Part shown: positions 1-5,911 of the stretch, in pieces
Layout of the letters: every line of letters begins with the position of its first letter
Numbering within the stretch: position 1 is the stretch's first letter
Notes under the pieces: generated by a model
What the model saw: only the letters and a program-made list of their open reading frames with translations
Database searches by the model: none
What the model was told of the DNA's origin: nothing
NCBI GenBank assembly: GCA_002425245.1
Contig: DILW01000146.1
Span: 1 to 6,741, forward strand
Length of the DNA stretch: 6,741 nucleotides
Direction: 5' to 3'
Origin: Betaproteobacteria bacterium UBA5582
GTDB lineage: Bacteria > Pseudomonadota > Gammaproteobacteria > Burkholderiales > Rhodocyclaceae
Program-made: the position numbers and the translations under genes

Positions 1-600
1 GAACCAGCCTTCGACGTGGCCGTCGATGGAAATCCCGTTATCGTCGTAGAAGGCGACCAGCTTGTTCAGCCCCCACACGCCGGCCAGCGCGCAGGCTTCG
101 TGGCTGATCCCTTCCATCATGCAGCCGTCGCCGAGGAAGGCCCAGGTGCGGTGATCGACGATGGCGTGGCCGGGGCGGTTGTAGCGCTGGGCCAGCAGCT
201 TTTCCGTCAGCGCCATGCCGACCGCGTTGCTGATGCCCTGGCCGAGCGGCCCGGTGGTCGTCTCGACCCCCGGCGTGTGGCCGACTTCCGGGTGGCCGGC
301 GGTCTTGCTGCCGAACTGGCGAAAACGTTTGAGTTCGTCGAGCGGCAGGTCGTAACCGGTCAGGTGCAGTAGCGCGTAGATCAGCATCGAGCCGTGGCCG
401 TTCGACAGCACGAAGCGGTCGCGGTCGGCCCACTGAGGGTTGGCCGGGTTGTGGCGCAGGTGGTCGCGCCACAGGACTTCGGCGATGTCGGCCATGCCCA
501 TCGGGGCGCCGGGGTGCCCGGACTTGGCCTGCTCGACGGCGTCGATGGCCAGGAAGCGGACGGCGTTGGCCAGCTCGCGACGGAATGCGGTGGTGGTCAT
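1..600 (-). CDS. cbbT: Transketolase, N-terminal 200 residues (cut by window edge)
   Basis: Transketolase moves two-carbon ketol units between sugar phosphates using thiamine diphosphate and a divalent metal. In the Calvin cycle it makes xylulose-5-P, erythrose-4-P and ribose-5-P in the cytoplasm. The frame is open from the ATG at 600-598 to base 1, giving 200 of the usual roughly 660 residues. Visible family motifs are SGHPGAPMG (27-35), SNGHGS (66-71), TTGPLGQG (115-122) and the thiamine diphosphate motif, GDG at 157-159 followed by EG at 163-164 and DDN at 186-188. The stretch DDNGISIDGHVEGWF is typical of the TktA/CbbT type. The start is supported by a GGAGA ribosome-binding site five bases upstream. 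The gene lies 31 bases after cbbP in the same direction, so it is very likely co-transcribed. That context favours the Calvin-cycle role, but sequence alone cannot separate cbbT from a general tkt. Family assignment is near certain; the C-terminal part is not visible. Confidence 0.97.
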   Translation of the reverse strand, partial: MTTTAFRRELANAVRFLAIDAVEQAKSGHPGAPMGMADIAEVLWRDHLRHNPANPQWADRDRFVLSNGHGSMLIYALLHLTGYDLPLDELKRFRQFGSKTAGHPEVGHTPGVETTTGPLGQGISNAVGMALTEKLLAQRYNRPGHAIVDHRTWAFLGDGCMMEGISHEACALAGVWGLNKLVAFYDDNGISIDGHVEGWF

Positions 601-631
601 GTCTCTCTCCATCTCTTTAAGTTTCCGTGGC

Positions 632-1504
632 TCAGGCGCGACGCTTCTGGTCCATCAGGCGCAGGACCATGGGCGTGAAGATCATCTGCATCGCCAGCCC
701 CATCTTGCCGCCGGGCACCACCAGGGTGTTCGGGCGGGTCAGCATGCTGCCGTGCAGGATGTTGAGCAGGTACTGGAAATCGATGCCCTTGGGGTTGGCG
801 AAACGGATCACCACCATGCTCTCGTCGGCACTGGGAATGTCGCGGGCGATGAAGGGATTCGAGGTATCGACGATGGGCACACGCTGGAAATTGACGTGGG
901 TGCGCGAGAACTGCGGGCACAGGTGGCTGACGTAGTCGGGCATGCGGCGCAGGATGGTGTCGGTCACCGCTTCCTGCGAGTAGCCGCGCATCTTCTGGTC
1001 GCGGTGCAGCTTCTGGATCCACTCCAGGTTGATGATGGGCACCACGCCGACACACAGGTCGACCTGGGCGGCGATGTCGATGCCGTCACCGGCCCAGGCG
1101 CCGTGCAGGCCTTCGTAGAACATCAGGTCGGTGTCGGCGGGAATTTCCTGCCACGGCGTGAAGGTTCCCGGCGCCTGGCCCCAGGGTTCGGCTTCACCGG
1201 CGTCGTGCAGGTATTTGCGCACCTTGCCGCTGCCGTTGCGGCCGTAGTCGATGAACAGGTCCTGCAGTTCCTGCAGCAGGTTGGCCTCCGGACCGAAATG
1301 GCTGAAGTTGAGGTTGCCCTGCTCTTCCTGCGCCTTCATCTCGGCGCGCATGGCGAGACGGTCGTAGCGATGGAAGGAGTCGCCCTCGACGATCTGGGCG
1401 TTCAGCTTCTCGCGCCGGAAGATGTGCTGAAAACTCTGCATCACGGTACTGGTACCGGCGCCGGACGAGCCGGTGATGGCGATGATCGGGTGCTTGACGG
1501 ACAT
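632..1504 (-). CDS. cbbP: Phosphoribulokinase, class I (proteobacterial type)
   Basis: This cytoplasmic kinase phosphorylates ribulose-5-phosphate with ATP to ribulose-1,5-bisphosphate, the RuBisCO substrate, and is a committed step of the Calvin cycle. The product has 290 residues, the normal length of the octameric bacterial class I enzyme. The P-loop GSSGAGTS (12-19) lacks the usual Walker A lysine, as is known for this class. Residues match, at the same numbering, those studied in the Rhodobacter sphaeroides enzyme: Asp42, His45 and Arg49 in EGDSFHRYDR (40-49), Glu131 in EGLHG, Lys165, Arg168, Asp169 and Arg173. All the expected catalytic residues are therefore present. Class I enzymes are known to be activated by NADH and inhibited by AMP; I infer the same here. 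The ATG at 1504 has only a weak, distant GGGGAG upstream, so translation may depend partly on cbbF, which ends 39 bases before it. The gene is followed by transketolase after 31 bases. Confidence 0.98.
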   Translation of the reverse strand: MSVKHPIIAITGSSGAGTSTVMQSFQHIFRREKLNAQIVEGDSFHRYDRLAMRAEMKAQEEQGNLNFSHFGPEANLLQELQDLFIDYGRNGSGKVRKYLHDAGEAEPWGQAPGTFTPWQEIPADTDLMFYEGLHGAWAGDGIDIAAQVDLCVGVVPIINLEWIQKLHRDQKMRGYSQEAVTDTILRRMPDYVSHLCPQFSRTHVNFQRVPIVDTSNPFIARDIPSADESMVVIRFANPKGIDFQYLLNILHGSMLTRPNTLVVPGGKMGLAMQMIFTPMVLRLMDQKRRA

Positions 1505-1543
1505 GGCGGATGACTCCCCGGGATATGGAATTCTCTGGCGGCT

Positions 1544-2605
1544 TCAGTCGCGGAACAGCGAGCGTTCGGCGAACAGGGGCGAAGCGTAGGGGCGGTCGGC
1601 CCCGGTATCGTATTCGTAGTGGTAACGCTCCAGCCGCTCGACTTCCTCGCGCGAACCGAGGATCACCGGCACCCGCTGGTGCAGTTTTTCCGGCGCCACT
1701 TCGAGGATGCGCCCACGCCCGGTCGAGGCCGCACCGCCGGCCTGCTCGATCAGCATGGCCATCGGGTTGGCTTCGTAAAGCAGGCGCAGGCGACCCGGCT
1801 TGGCCGGATCCTTGTTGTCCTTGGGGTACATGAAGATGCCACCGCGCATCAGGATGCGGTGCACTTCGGCGACCATGGACGCGATCCAGCGCATGTTGAA
1901 ATCGGCCTCGCGGATGCCGGTCTTGCCGGCCTTGCACTCGCTGACGTAGCGCTGCACCGGCGGCTCCCAGAAGCGTTCGTTGGAGGTATTGATGGCGAAT
2001 TCGCGGGTCGCTTCCGGCACGCGGATGTCGGGATGGGTGAGAATGAAATTGCCGCTTTCGCGATCCAGCGTGAACGCATGCGTCCCCGTGCCGACGGTGA
2101 GCACCAGCATGGTTGCCGGCCCGTAGATGGCATAGCCGGCCGCCAGCTGCTCGGTGCCGGGACGCAGGAAGTCGCTGCTCTCGGCATCGCCGGCCTCGGC
2201 CCGGTGCAGGATCGAGAAGATGGTACCGACCGAGACATTGACATCACTGTTCGACGAGCCGTCGAGCGGATCGAAGACCAGCAGGTAGCGACCGCGCGGA
2301 TAGGCAGCGGGGATGGCGTACGGCGCATCGAGCTCTTCCGAGGCCATGCCGGCCAGTTGACCGCCCCATTCGCAATGACGCAGGATGGCCTCGTTGGCCA
2401 GCACATCGATCTTCTTCTGCTCTTCACCCTGGACATTGGTCGCCTCGGCCGAGCCGGAAAAGCCCGACAATGCGCCTTTGCCAACCAGGGCGGAGATGCT
2501 CTTCACCGCCGCCGCCACATCGATCAGCAAGGCGCCCATGTCGCTGTGCTGGCCGCGGGTCTGCTCGATGACGAACTTCGACAGCGTGGTGCGTCCGAAT
2601 AGCAT
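1544..2605 (-). CDS. cbbF: Fructose-1,6-bisphosphatase, class I
   Basis: This enzyme hydrolyses fructose-1,6-bisphosphate to fructose-6-phosphate in the Calvin cycle and gluconeogenesis, using Mg2+. The product has 353 residues, slightly longer than the roughly 330 of Escherichia coli Fbp because of a C-terminal tail of about 20 residues ending PLFAERSLFRD. Class I hallmarks are NVQGEEQKK (57-65), the acidic pair at 90-91, the metal-binding motif DPLDGSSN (112-119) followed by SDVNVSVGTIFSI, and the signature GRLRLLYEANPMA (271-283) before EQAGG. The ATG at 2605 has AGGAG five bases upstream (2611-2615 on the plus strand), a strong ribosome-binding site that fixes the start. It is the first gene of the cbbF-cbbP-cbbT unit and faces the AT-rich control region shared with cbbY. 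The operon context supports the cbbF name, although a cell with a single copy would also use it for gluconeogenesis. No key residue appears to be missing. Confidence 0.97.
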   Translation of the reverse strand: MLFGRTTLSKFVIEQTRGQHSDMGALLIDVAAAVKSISALVGKGALSGFSGSAEATNVQGEEQKKIDVLANEAILRHCEWGGQLAGMASEELDAPYAIPAAYPRGRYLLVFDPLDGSSNSDVNVSVGTIFSILHRAEAGDAESSDFLRPGTEQLAAGYAIYGPATMLVLTVGTGTHAFTLDRESGNFILTHPDIRVPEATREFAINTSNERFWEPPVQRYVSECKAGKTGIREADFNMRWIASMVAEVHRILMRGGIFMYPKDNKDPAKPGRLRLLYEANPMAMLIEQAGGAASTGRGRILEVAPEKLHQRVPVILGSREEVERLERYHYEYDTGADRPYASPLFAERSLFRD

Positions 2606-2647
2606 GATGTCTCCTGAACTTGAATCCGTTATTCCATTTGCAGCAAA

Positions 2648-2715
2648 GATAAGTGACTTATTAATTAAGCGACAGTCATTCTTTCTTAATTGGTAGATAA
2701 GTTACGTTTTATTAA
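2648..2715. repeat. Imperfect direct repeat GATAAGTnAC...ATTAA, 48-base period
   Basis: GATAAGTGAC at 2648-2657 recurs as GATAAGTTAC at 2696-2705, nine of ten bases identical and offset by exactly 48 bases. Each copy is followed by ATTAA, after two bases in the first and five in the second. The copies flank the centre of the cbbF/cbbY intergenic region and overlap its inverted repeats. They may be paired binding sites for one regulator on the same DNA strand; this is inference. Confidence 0.5.
2685..2701. promoter_or_regulatory. Candidate LysR-type (CbbR-like) operator
   Basis: The 17-base dyad CTTA-N9-TAAG contains a T-N11-A core (T2687 to A2699), the signature half-site spacing of LysR-type regulators. 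It lies about 80 bases upstream of the cbbF start and just under 100 bases upstream of the cbbY start, between the two divergent genes. The pattern is short and the region AT-rich, so chance is possible. The assignment to CbbR rests on the cbb gene context only. Confidence 0.4.
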
Positions 2716-2783
2716 ACGCAGCTGATTGTGCGCTTCAGCAAAGCTGACTGGTCACCCCCGCCGTCGCGGCTTATCTTCTGCGC

Positions 2784-3482
2784 ATGGACACTCTCAAGGC
2801 AATCATCTTCGACGTCGATGGCACGCTGGCCGAAACGGAACGCGACGGCCACCGGCCCGCCTTCAACGCAGCATTCCACGAAGCAGGACTGGACTGGTAC
2901 TGGGACGAGGCGCTATACGGCGAGTTGTTGAGCGTGACCGGCGGCAAGGAGCGTATCCGCCACTACGGCGCGCACTACGCACCGGCCATCGCCGCACGCC
3001 CCGACTTCGACGCGCTGGTCGGCCAACTGCACAAGATCAAGACCGCGCACTACCTGCGCCTGGTCGACCAGGGCCAGCTACCGCTCCGCCCCGGCGTCGC
3101 CCGGTTGCTCAATGAGGCCCGGCAAGCCGGCATCCGCCTGGCCATCGCCACCACCACCACGCCCGAAAACGTCGACACCCTGCTCCGCGCCAACCTCGGC
3201 CCCGACGCCCCCGGCTGGTTCGAAGTCATCGGCGCCGGCGACATCGTCCCGGCCAAAAAGCCGGCCCCGGACATCTACCAGTGGGTCCTCAACCGCCTCG
3301 CCCTGCCGGCAGCCGCCTGCCTGGCCATCGAAGACTCGGAAATGGGCCTGAAATCGGCGTTGAGCGCGGGATTGCGCTGCGTAGTCACGATTAGCGAATA
3401 CACCCGCGGACAGGATTTTCGCAGGGCGTGGAGGGTGCTGGAGGGGTTGGAGGAGTGTTCGTTGGGGGAACTGGGGGAGTGA
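2784..3482 (+). CDS. cbbY: CbbY-type HAD phosphatase, probable xylulose-1,5-bisphosphate phosphatase
   Basis: This is a haloacid dehalogenase superfamily phosphatase of 232 residues, the usual CbbY length. Characterised CbbY proteins hydrolyse xylulose-1,5-bisphosphate, a RuBisCO misfire product that blocks the enzyme; I infer that role here. HAD motif I is DVDGTLAETE, with the Asp10 nucleophile and Asp12 acid/base, and Glu17, the acidic residue of the CbbY-type loop. The helical cap spans roughly residues 18-95 and carries VTGGKER (51-57), typical of CbbY. Motif II is Thr123 in IATTTTPENV, motif III Lys159 in KKPAPD, and motif IV Glu183-Asp184 in EDSEMG. The gene runs divergently from cbbF, which supports a Calvin-cycle role. 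An in-frame stop at 2745-2747 and no ATG, GTG or TTG after it fix ATG 2784 as the start, yet no clear ribosome-binding site precedes it. The last 20 codons switch from C-rich to very G-rich. A different sugar-phosphate substrate remains possible. Confidence 0.9.
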   Translation: MDTLKAIIFDVDGTLAETERDGHRPAFNAAFHEAGLDWYWDEALYGELLSVTGGKERIRHYGAHYAPAIAARPDFDALVGQLHKIKTAHYLRLVDQGQLPLRPGVARLLNEARQAGIRLAIATTTTPENVDTLLRANLGPDAPGWFEVIGAGDIVPAKKPAPDIYQWVLNRLALPAAACLAIEDSEMGLKSALSAGLRCVVTISEYTRGQDFRRAWRVLEGLEECSLGELGE

Positions 3483-3572
3483 CTGGTCGGCGAGATTGCG
3501 GGCAGCGCTCGGCGAGCGGCTAAGATTGACGCATAAGCCTCAAGCATTTGCGGCAACGGGACGCAAGAAACG

Positions 3573-3599
3573 AAAAAGGCCTTGAATAATCAAGGCCTT
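3573..3599 (-). terminator. Intrinsic terminator of the ispB-tRNA-Pro unit
   Basis: Read on the minus strand, a perfect 10-base-pair stem with a four-base loop is followed directly by a run of T. The stem arms are AAGGCCTTGA (3576-3585) and TCAAGGCCTT (3590-3599), and the plus-strand A run at 3573-3577 supplies the T tail. It begins 13 bases after the CCA end of tRNA-Pro. On the plus strand only two T residues follow the stem, so it should work poorly for cbbY coming from the other side. Confidence 0.85.
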
Positions 3600-3612
3600 A
3601 AACAGGATTTCT

Positions 3613-3689
3613 TGGTCGGAGTGACATGATTCGAACATGCGACCCCTGCGTCCCGAACGCAGTGCTCTACCAGGCTGAGCTACACTCCG
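3613..3689 (-). tRNA. tRNA-Pro, anticodon CGG (reads CCG)
   Basis: The 77-base cloverleaf includes an encoded CCA end (3613-3615 on the plus strand). The acceptor stem pairs CGGAGTG with CACTCCG, including the C1-G72 pair characteristic of bacterial proline tRNAs, followed by A73. The D stem pairs GCTC with GAGC. The anticodon stem CTGCG/CGCAG closes the loop TTCGGGA, giving anticodon CGG. The T arm contains the GTTCGAATC sequence. It lies 14 bases after the ispB stop codon on the same strand and 13 bases before a terminator, with no room for its own normal promoter outside ispB. It is therefore probably processed from the ispB transcript, unless a promoter lies inside ispB. Confidence 0.97.
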
Positions 3690-3703
3690 ATGGCTGGAAA
3701 AAC

Positions 3704-4672
3704 CTAGTGATTTCTCTCTACTGCCAAGAAGGACAATTGTAGCAGAGCTTTTTTATAAATTGAATCCCCCAGGGCCGAAATTGATGCTCTCGCGAGCGTG
3801 GCTTCCTGTTCAGCACGTGCGCGGGCGTGCGCGAGCGCGCCACTTTCCTGAATTGCCGCCAGGACGGCGGGAAAGTCGTCGCGTCCGCCTTCCTCAATAG
3901 CCCGCCGTACACAGGCGGCTTGCGCCGGCGTTCCATGCTGCATGACGTAGATCAGCGGTAAGGTCGGCTTGCCTTCAGCCAGATCGTCACCCAGATGCTT
4001 GCCGGTATCTGCCTCCTGCCCGGAGTAATCGAGAACGTCGTCCACCAACTGGAATGCTGTGCCCAGATGCATCCCGTAACGCGCCAATGCATCTTCCAGT
4101 TCCGGTTCGGCCTTGCCGATGATCCCCCCCAGGCGGGCCGCCGCTTCGAACAGCTTGGCCGTCTTGTAGTGGATGACCTGCATGTAGCGCGCCTCGTCCA
4201 CGTCGGCATCGTGGCAGTTCATCAATTGCAGGACTTCGCCTTCGGCGATGATGTTGGTGGCGTCCGACAATACCTGCATGACGCGCATGTCGTTGACCGC
4301 CACCATCATCTGGAAGGCGCGAGAGTACAGAAAATCGCCAACCAATACGCTGGCCGCGTTGCCAAAGGCTGCATTCGCCGTTTCCCGGCCCCGCCGCAGA
4401 TCGGACTCGTCGACCACGTCGTCATGCAGCAGGGTGGCCGTGTGGATGAATTCGACAACCGCTGCCAGTTCGTGGTGGTGCTTTCCCTCGTAGCCCAGGC
4501 TACCCGCGGTCAGCAACACCAGGGCCGGGCGCATACGCTTGCCACCGCTGTTGATGATGTATTCGGCGACCTGTCTGACCAGCACCACGTCCGAATGCAA
4601 GCGCTCACGTATCACTGCGTCGACGGCATTCATGTCGGGCCCGATCAGGGCGTATAGCTGTTCCAGGGTCAC
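3704..4672 (-). CDS. ispB: Octaprenyl diphosphate synthase
   Basis: This trans-polyprenyl synthase adds isopentenyl units to farnesyl diphosphate to make the C40 side chain of ubiquinone-8. The product has 322 residues, the normal family length. It shows GGKRMRP (43-49), the first aspartate-rich motif DDVVD (84-88) within HTATLLHDD and followed by LRRGRETAN, the second DDVLD (211-215), and GDDLAEGKPTLP (228-239). A small residue (Ala79) five positions before the first aspartate motif fits a long-chain product. The start is GTG at 4672-4670. The N-terminus MTLEQLYALIGPDM lines up with E. coli IspB from its first residue, which favours GTG over the later ATG at codon 14. Only a modest GAGAAG lies upstream. 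It is followed by tRNA-Pro after 14 bases and has a recognisable promoter upstream. Chain length is inferred from similarity; a solanesyl-type product cannot be fully excluded. Confidence 0.96.
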   Translation of the reverse strand: MTLEQLYALIGPDMNAVDAVIRERLHSDVVLVRQVAEYIINSGGKRMRPALVLLTAGSLGYEGKHHHELAAVVEFIHTATLLHDDVVDESDLRRGRETANAAFGNAASVLVGDFLYSRAFQMMVAVNDMRVMQVLSDATNIIAEGEVLQLMNCHDADVDEARYMQVIHYKTAKLFEAAARLGGIIGKAEPELEDALARYGMHLGTAFQLVDDVLDYSGQEADTGKHLGDDLAEGKPTLPLIYVMQHGTPAQAACVRRAIEEGGRDDFPAVLAAIQESGALAHARARAEQEATLARASISALGDSIYKKALLQLSFLAVERNH

Positions 4673-4699
4673 GGTAGTCTTCTCAGGGTGAAGCGCGGA

Positions 4700-4728
4700 A
4701 TCTTAGGGGGCCCGTCGCAGCCAGTCAA
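4700..4728 (-). promoter_or_regulatory. Sigma-70-type promoter for ispB
   Basis: On the minus strand a -35 box TTGACT (4728-4723) is separated by exactly 17 bases from a -10 box TAAGAT (4705-4700). Transcription would begin near 4693 and give a short leader of about 20 bases before the ispB GTG. The -35 matches the consensus at five of six positions and the -10 at four of six. The spacer contains a GGGCCC dyad. Confidence 0.65.
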
Positions 4729-4756
4729 GACCAATTCAGGCATGACGGGGCCCCGT
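4708..4756. repeat. Paired GGGCCC dyads in the ispB/HD-GYP divergent region
   Basis: GGGCCC occurs at 4708-4713 and again at 4748-4753, centred exactly 40 bases apart. The second lies within the perfect 12-base palindrome ACGGGGCCCCGT (4745-4756). The first sits in the spacer of the ispB promoter, where a bound repressor would block transcription. The sequence is GC-rich, so short GC palindromes may arise by chance; a shared operator is only a suggestion. Confidence 0.35.
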
Positions 4757-4807
4757 TAGCGGCGCCGGTTTGCTAAACTCGGCACATCTATAACAAGGGA
4801 GACGGGG

Positions 4808-5911
4808 ATGGACATCCGCGCGATCATTTCGCCGACGGTACTCGACCGCGAAGCACTGGAGGAGTTTGCCGACGCCCTCTCGGACCGCGCTCCAGAAGTT
4901 GAACGCGATGTTGCCCGCCTGAAGAAGGCTTCGGGCGACCGCGAACTGACCGCCGATCTCTTCCGCGCCATCCACAACATCAAGGGGGACGCGGCACTAT
5001 GCAAGTTCGAGCTTGGTATCGCCATTGCCCACCCGATCGAGTCGATGATGTCGCGCTTTCGCGAGGGCGAAATCGTTTTCTCGGATCTGCTCGCGGAACT
5101 CATCCTGCTCGCAGTCGATCGCCTTGAACTGGCAACGGATGCCGTTCTTTCCCGCAAACCGCTGGAGAATCTGCGCTTGGTTGACCTGGTCCAGGGACTG
5201 GACCAGCTGTCAACCACCGCTACCGACAAGATCGATGCCCGCTGTGCCGAGCTAATCGAGGCGGTTACCGGTTTTCCCCCCGTCATCACCGGCATGTCCA
5301 GCCGTGCCCCAAAACTCGGCACGCCCAAGCCGGAACAGACCAACGCCAGTGATGACCTGCATTTCTTCCGCTCACTGGCGATGCAATTCGAGAGCCGTTC
5401 CCCACTGTTCAAGGGGCGAACCATGCGCATTTTGCGGCTGGCCCTGGAGACGAATCGCGCAGGAGGCAATGCCGTCGATCCAGTGCAACTTGAAGCGGCG
5501 GTTTATCTGCACGATGTCGGGATGATGCTCCTGCCTGAAGCCACCTGGCTCAAGATCGGCAAACTGACTGACAGCGATAAAGCCCTGCTACGCAATCACC
5601 CCGGCTACGCAGCAGGCTTGTTGCAGCGCATGGCAGGTTGGGAGGCTGCTACCCGCATGGTGGCCCAGCACCACGAAATGCCGGACGGCGGCGGCTACCC
5701 AAATCAGCTCAGCAGTGGCGATATCTGCCCTGGCGCCAAGATCCTGGCCATTGTCGACGCCTTCGAGGCGGTCATGCTCAAGCACATACACCGCGGCAAG
5801 AACCGCTCCGTGCTGCGGGCAATCGCCGAAATCAACGCTTGCGACAAGCAATTCGCGCCAGAGTGGATCGGCCCGTTCAACGCGGTCATTCGCAAAACGA
5901 TAGAGAGCTGA
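4808..5911 (+). CDS. Hpt domain fused to a degenerate HD-GYP domain, signalling protein
   Basis: The product has 367 residues, with no signal peptide or membrane segment evident, so it is probably cytoplasmic. Residues about 10-110 form a histidine-phosphotransfer domain: LFRAIHNIKGDAAL (51-64) carries the phospho-accepting His56 and HPIE follows at 75-78. After a linker, about 185-365 form an HD-GYP domain, a family that normally cleaves cyclic di-GMP. HD is at 235-236, further ligand histidines at 264, 288 and 289, GYP at 296-298 and Asp317 in VDAFEAV. Two expected residues differ: the first ligand histidine, in the usual HSxRV motif, is Arg204, and the lysine of HDxGK is Met239. The domain may therefore have altered or lost phosphodiesterase activity, perhaps acting as a sensor. 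The ATG follows AGGGAG (4796-4801) by six bases. It overlaps tcdA by one base. Neither the partner kinase nor the output can be read from the window. Confidence 0.85.
   Translation: MDIRAIISPTVLDREALEEFADALSDRAPEVERDVARLKKASGDRELTADLFRAIHNIKGDAALCKFELGIAIAHPIESMMSRFREGEIVFSDLLAELILLAVDRLELATDAVLSRKPLENLRLVDLVQGLDQLSTTATDKIDARCAELIEAVTGFPPVITGMSSRAPKLGTPKPEQTNASDDLHFFRSLAMQFESRSPLFKGRTMRILRLALETNRAGGNAVDPVQLEAAVYLHDVGMMLLPEATWLKIGKLTDSDKALLRNHPGYAAGLLQRMAGWEAATRMVAQHHEMPDGGGYPNQLSSGDICPGAKILAIVDAFEAVMLKHIHRGKNRSVLRAIAEINACDKQFAPEWIGPFNAVIRKTIES

Larger units (their letters stand above)
2606..2783. promoter_or_regulatory. Divergent cbbF/cbbY control region, AT-rich
   Basis: This 178-base gap separates the divergent starts of cbbF (minus) and cbbY (plus). 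Its centre, about 2645-2716, is strikingly AT-rich beside the GC-rich genes on both sides. It holds several inverted repeats: TTTGC-A-GCAAA (2637-2647), ATAAGT-G-ACTTAT (2649-2661), CTTA-N5-TAAG (2657-2669) and CTTA-N9-TAAG (2685-2701). I found no convincing sigma-70 promoter towards cbbF, which would fit an activator-dependent promoter. Towards cbbY, TATTAA at 2710-2715 is a weak -10 candidate. Cbb operons of proteobacteria are usually activated by the LysR-type protein CbbR, so CbbR binding here is an inference; cbbR itself is not in the window. Confidence 0.7.

Noticed and set aside
12..1504. P-loop of phosphoribulokinase without the usual Walker A lysine as a sign of inactivity
   Set aside because: GSSGAGTS/T is the normal form in bacterial class I phosphoribulokinases, and all other catalytic residues are present.
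440..1513. Long open frame of 357 codons on the plus strand opposite cbbP and cbbT
   Set aside because: It is an antisense mirror of two well-supported genes in high-GC DNA. Its translation shows no recognisable motif and is rich in His, Val and Gly, as expected for such shadows.
1619..2602. Open frame of 327 codons on the plus strand opposite cbbF
   Set aside because: It mirrors cbbF, whose catalytic motifs are all intact on the other strand. No family features are seen in the antisense translation.
3506..3518. Dyad CGCTCG-G-CGAGCG after cbbY as a possible terminator
   Set aside because: A real hairpin would keep only about four base pairs after allowing for a loop, and no T run follows, so it does not look like an intrinsic terminator.
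3613..3689. tRNA-Pro as an integration (attachment) site for a mobile element
   Set aside because: No integrase, no duplicated tRNA 3' end and no foreign-looking genes are seen on either side.
3995..4657. Open frame of 220 codons on the plus strand opposite ispB
   Set aside because: It is an antisense shadow. The ispB frame has both aspartate-rich motifs and full family length.
4756..5469. Open frame of 237 codons on the minus strand opposite the Hpt/HD-GYP gene
   Set aside because: The translation is Ser/Arg-rich and low in complexity with no recognisable domain, while the plus strand encodes a clear two-domain protein.
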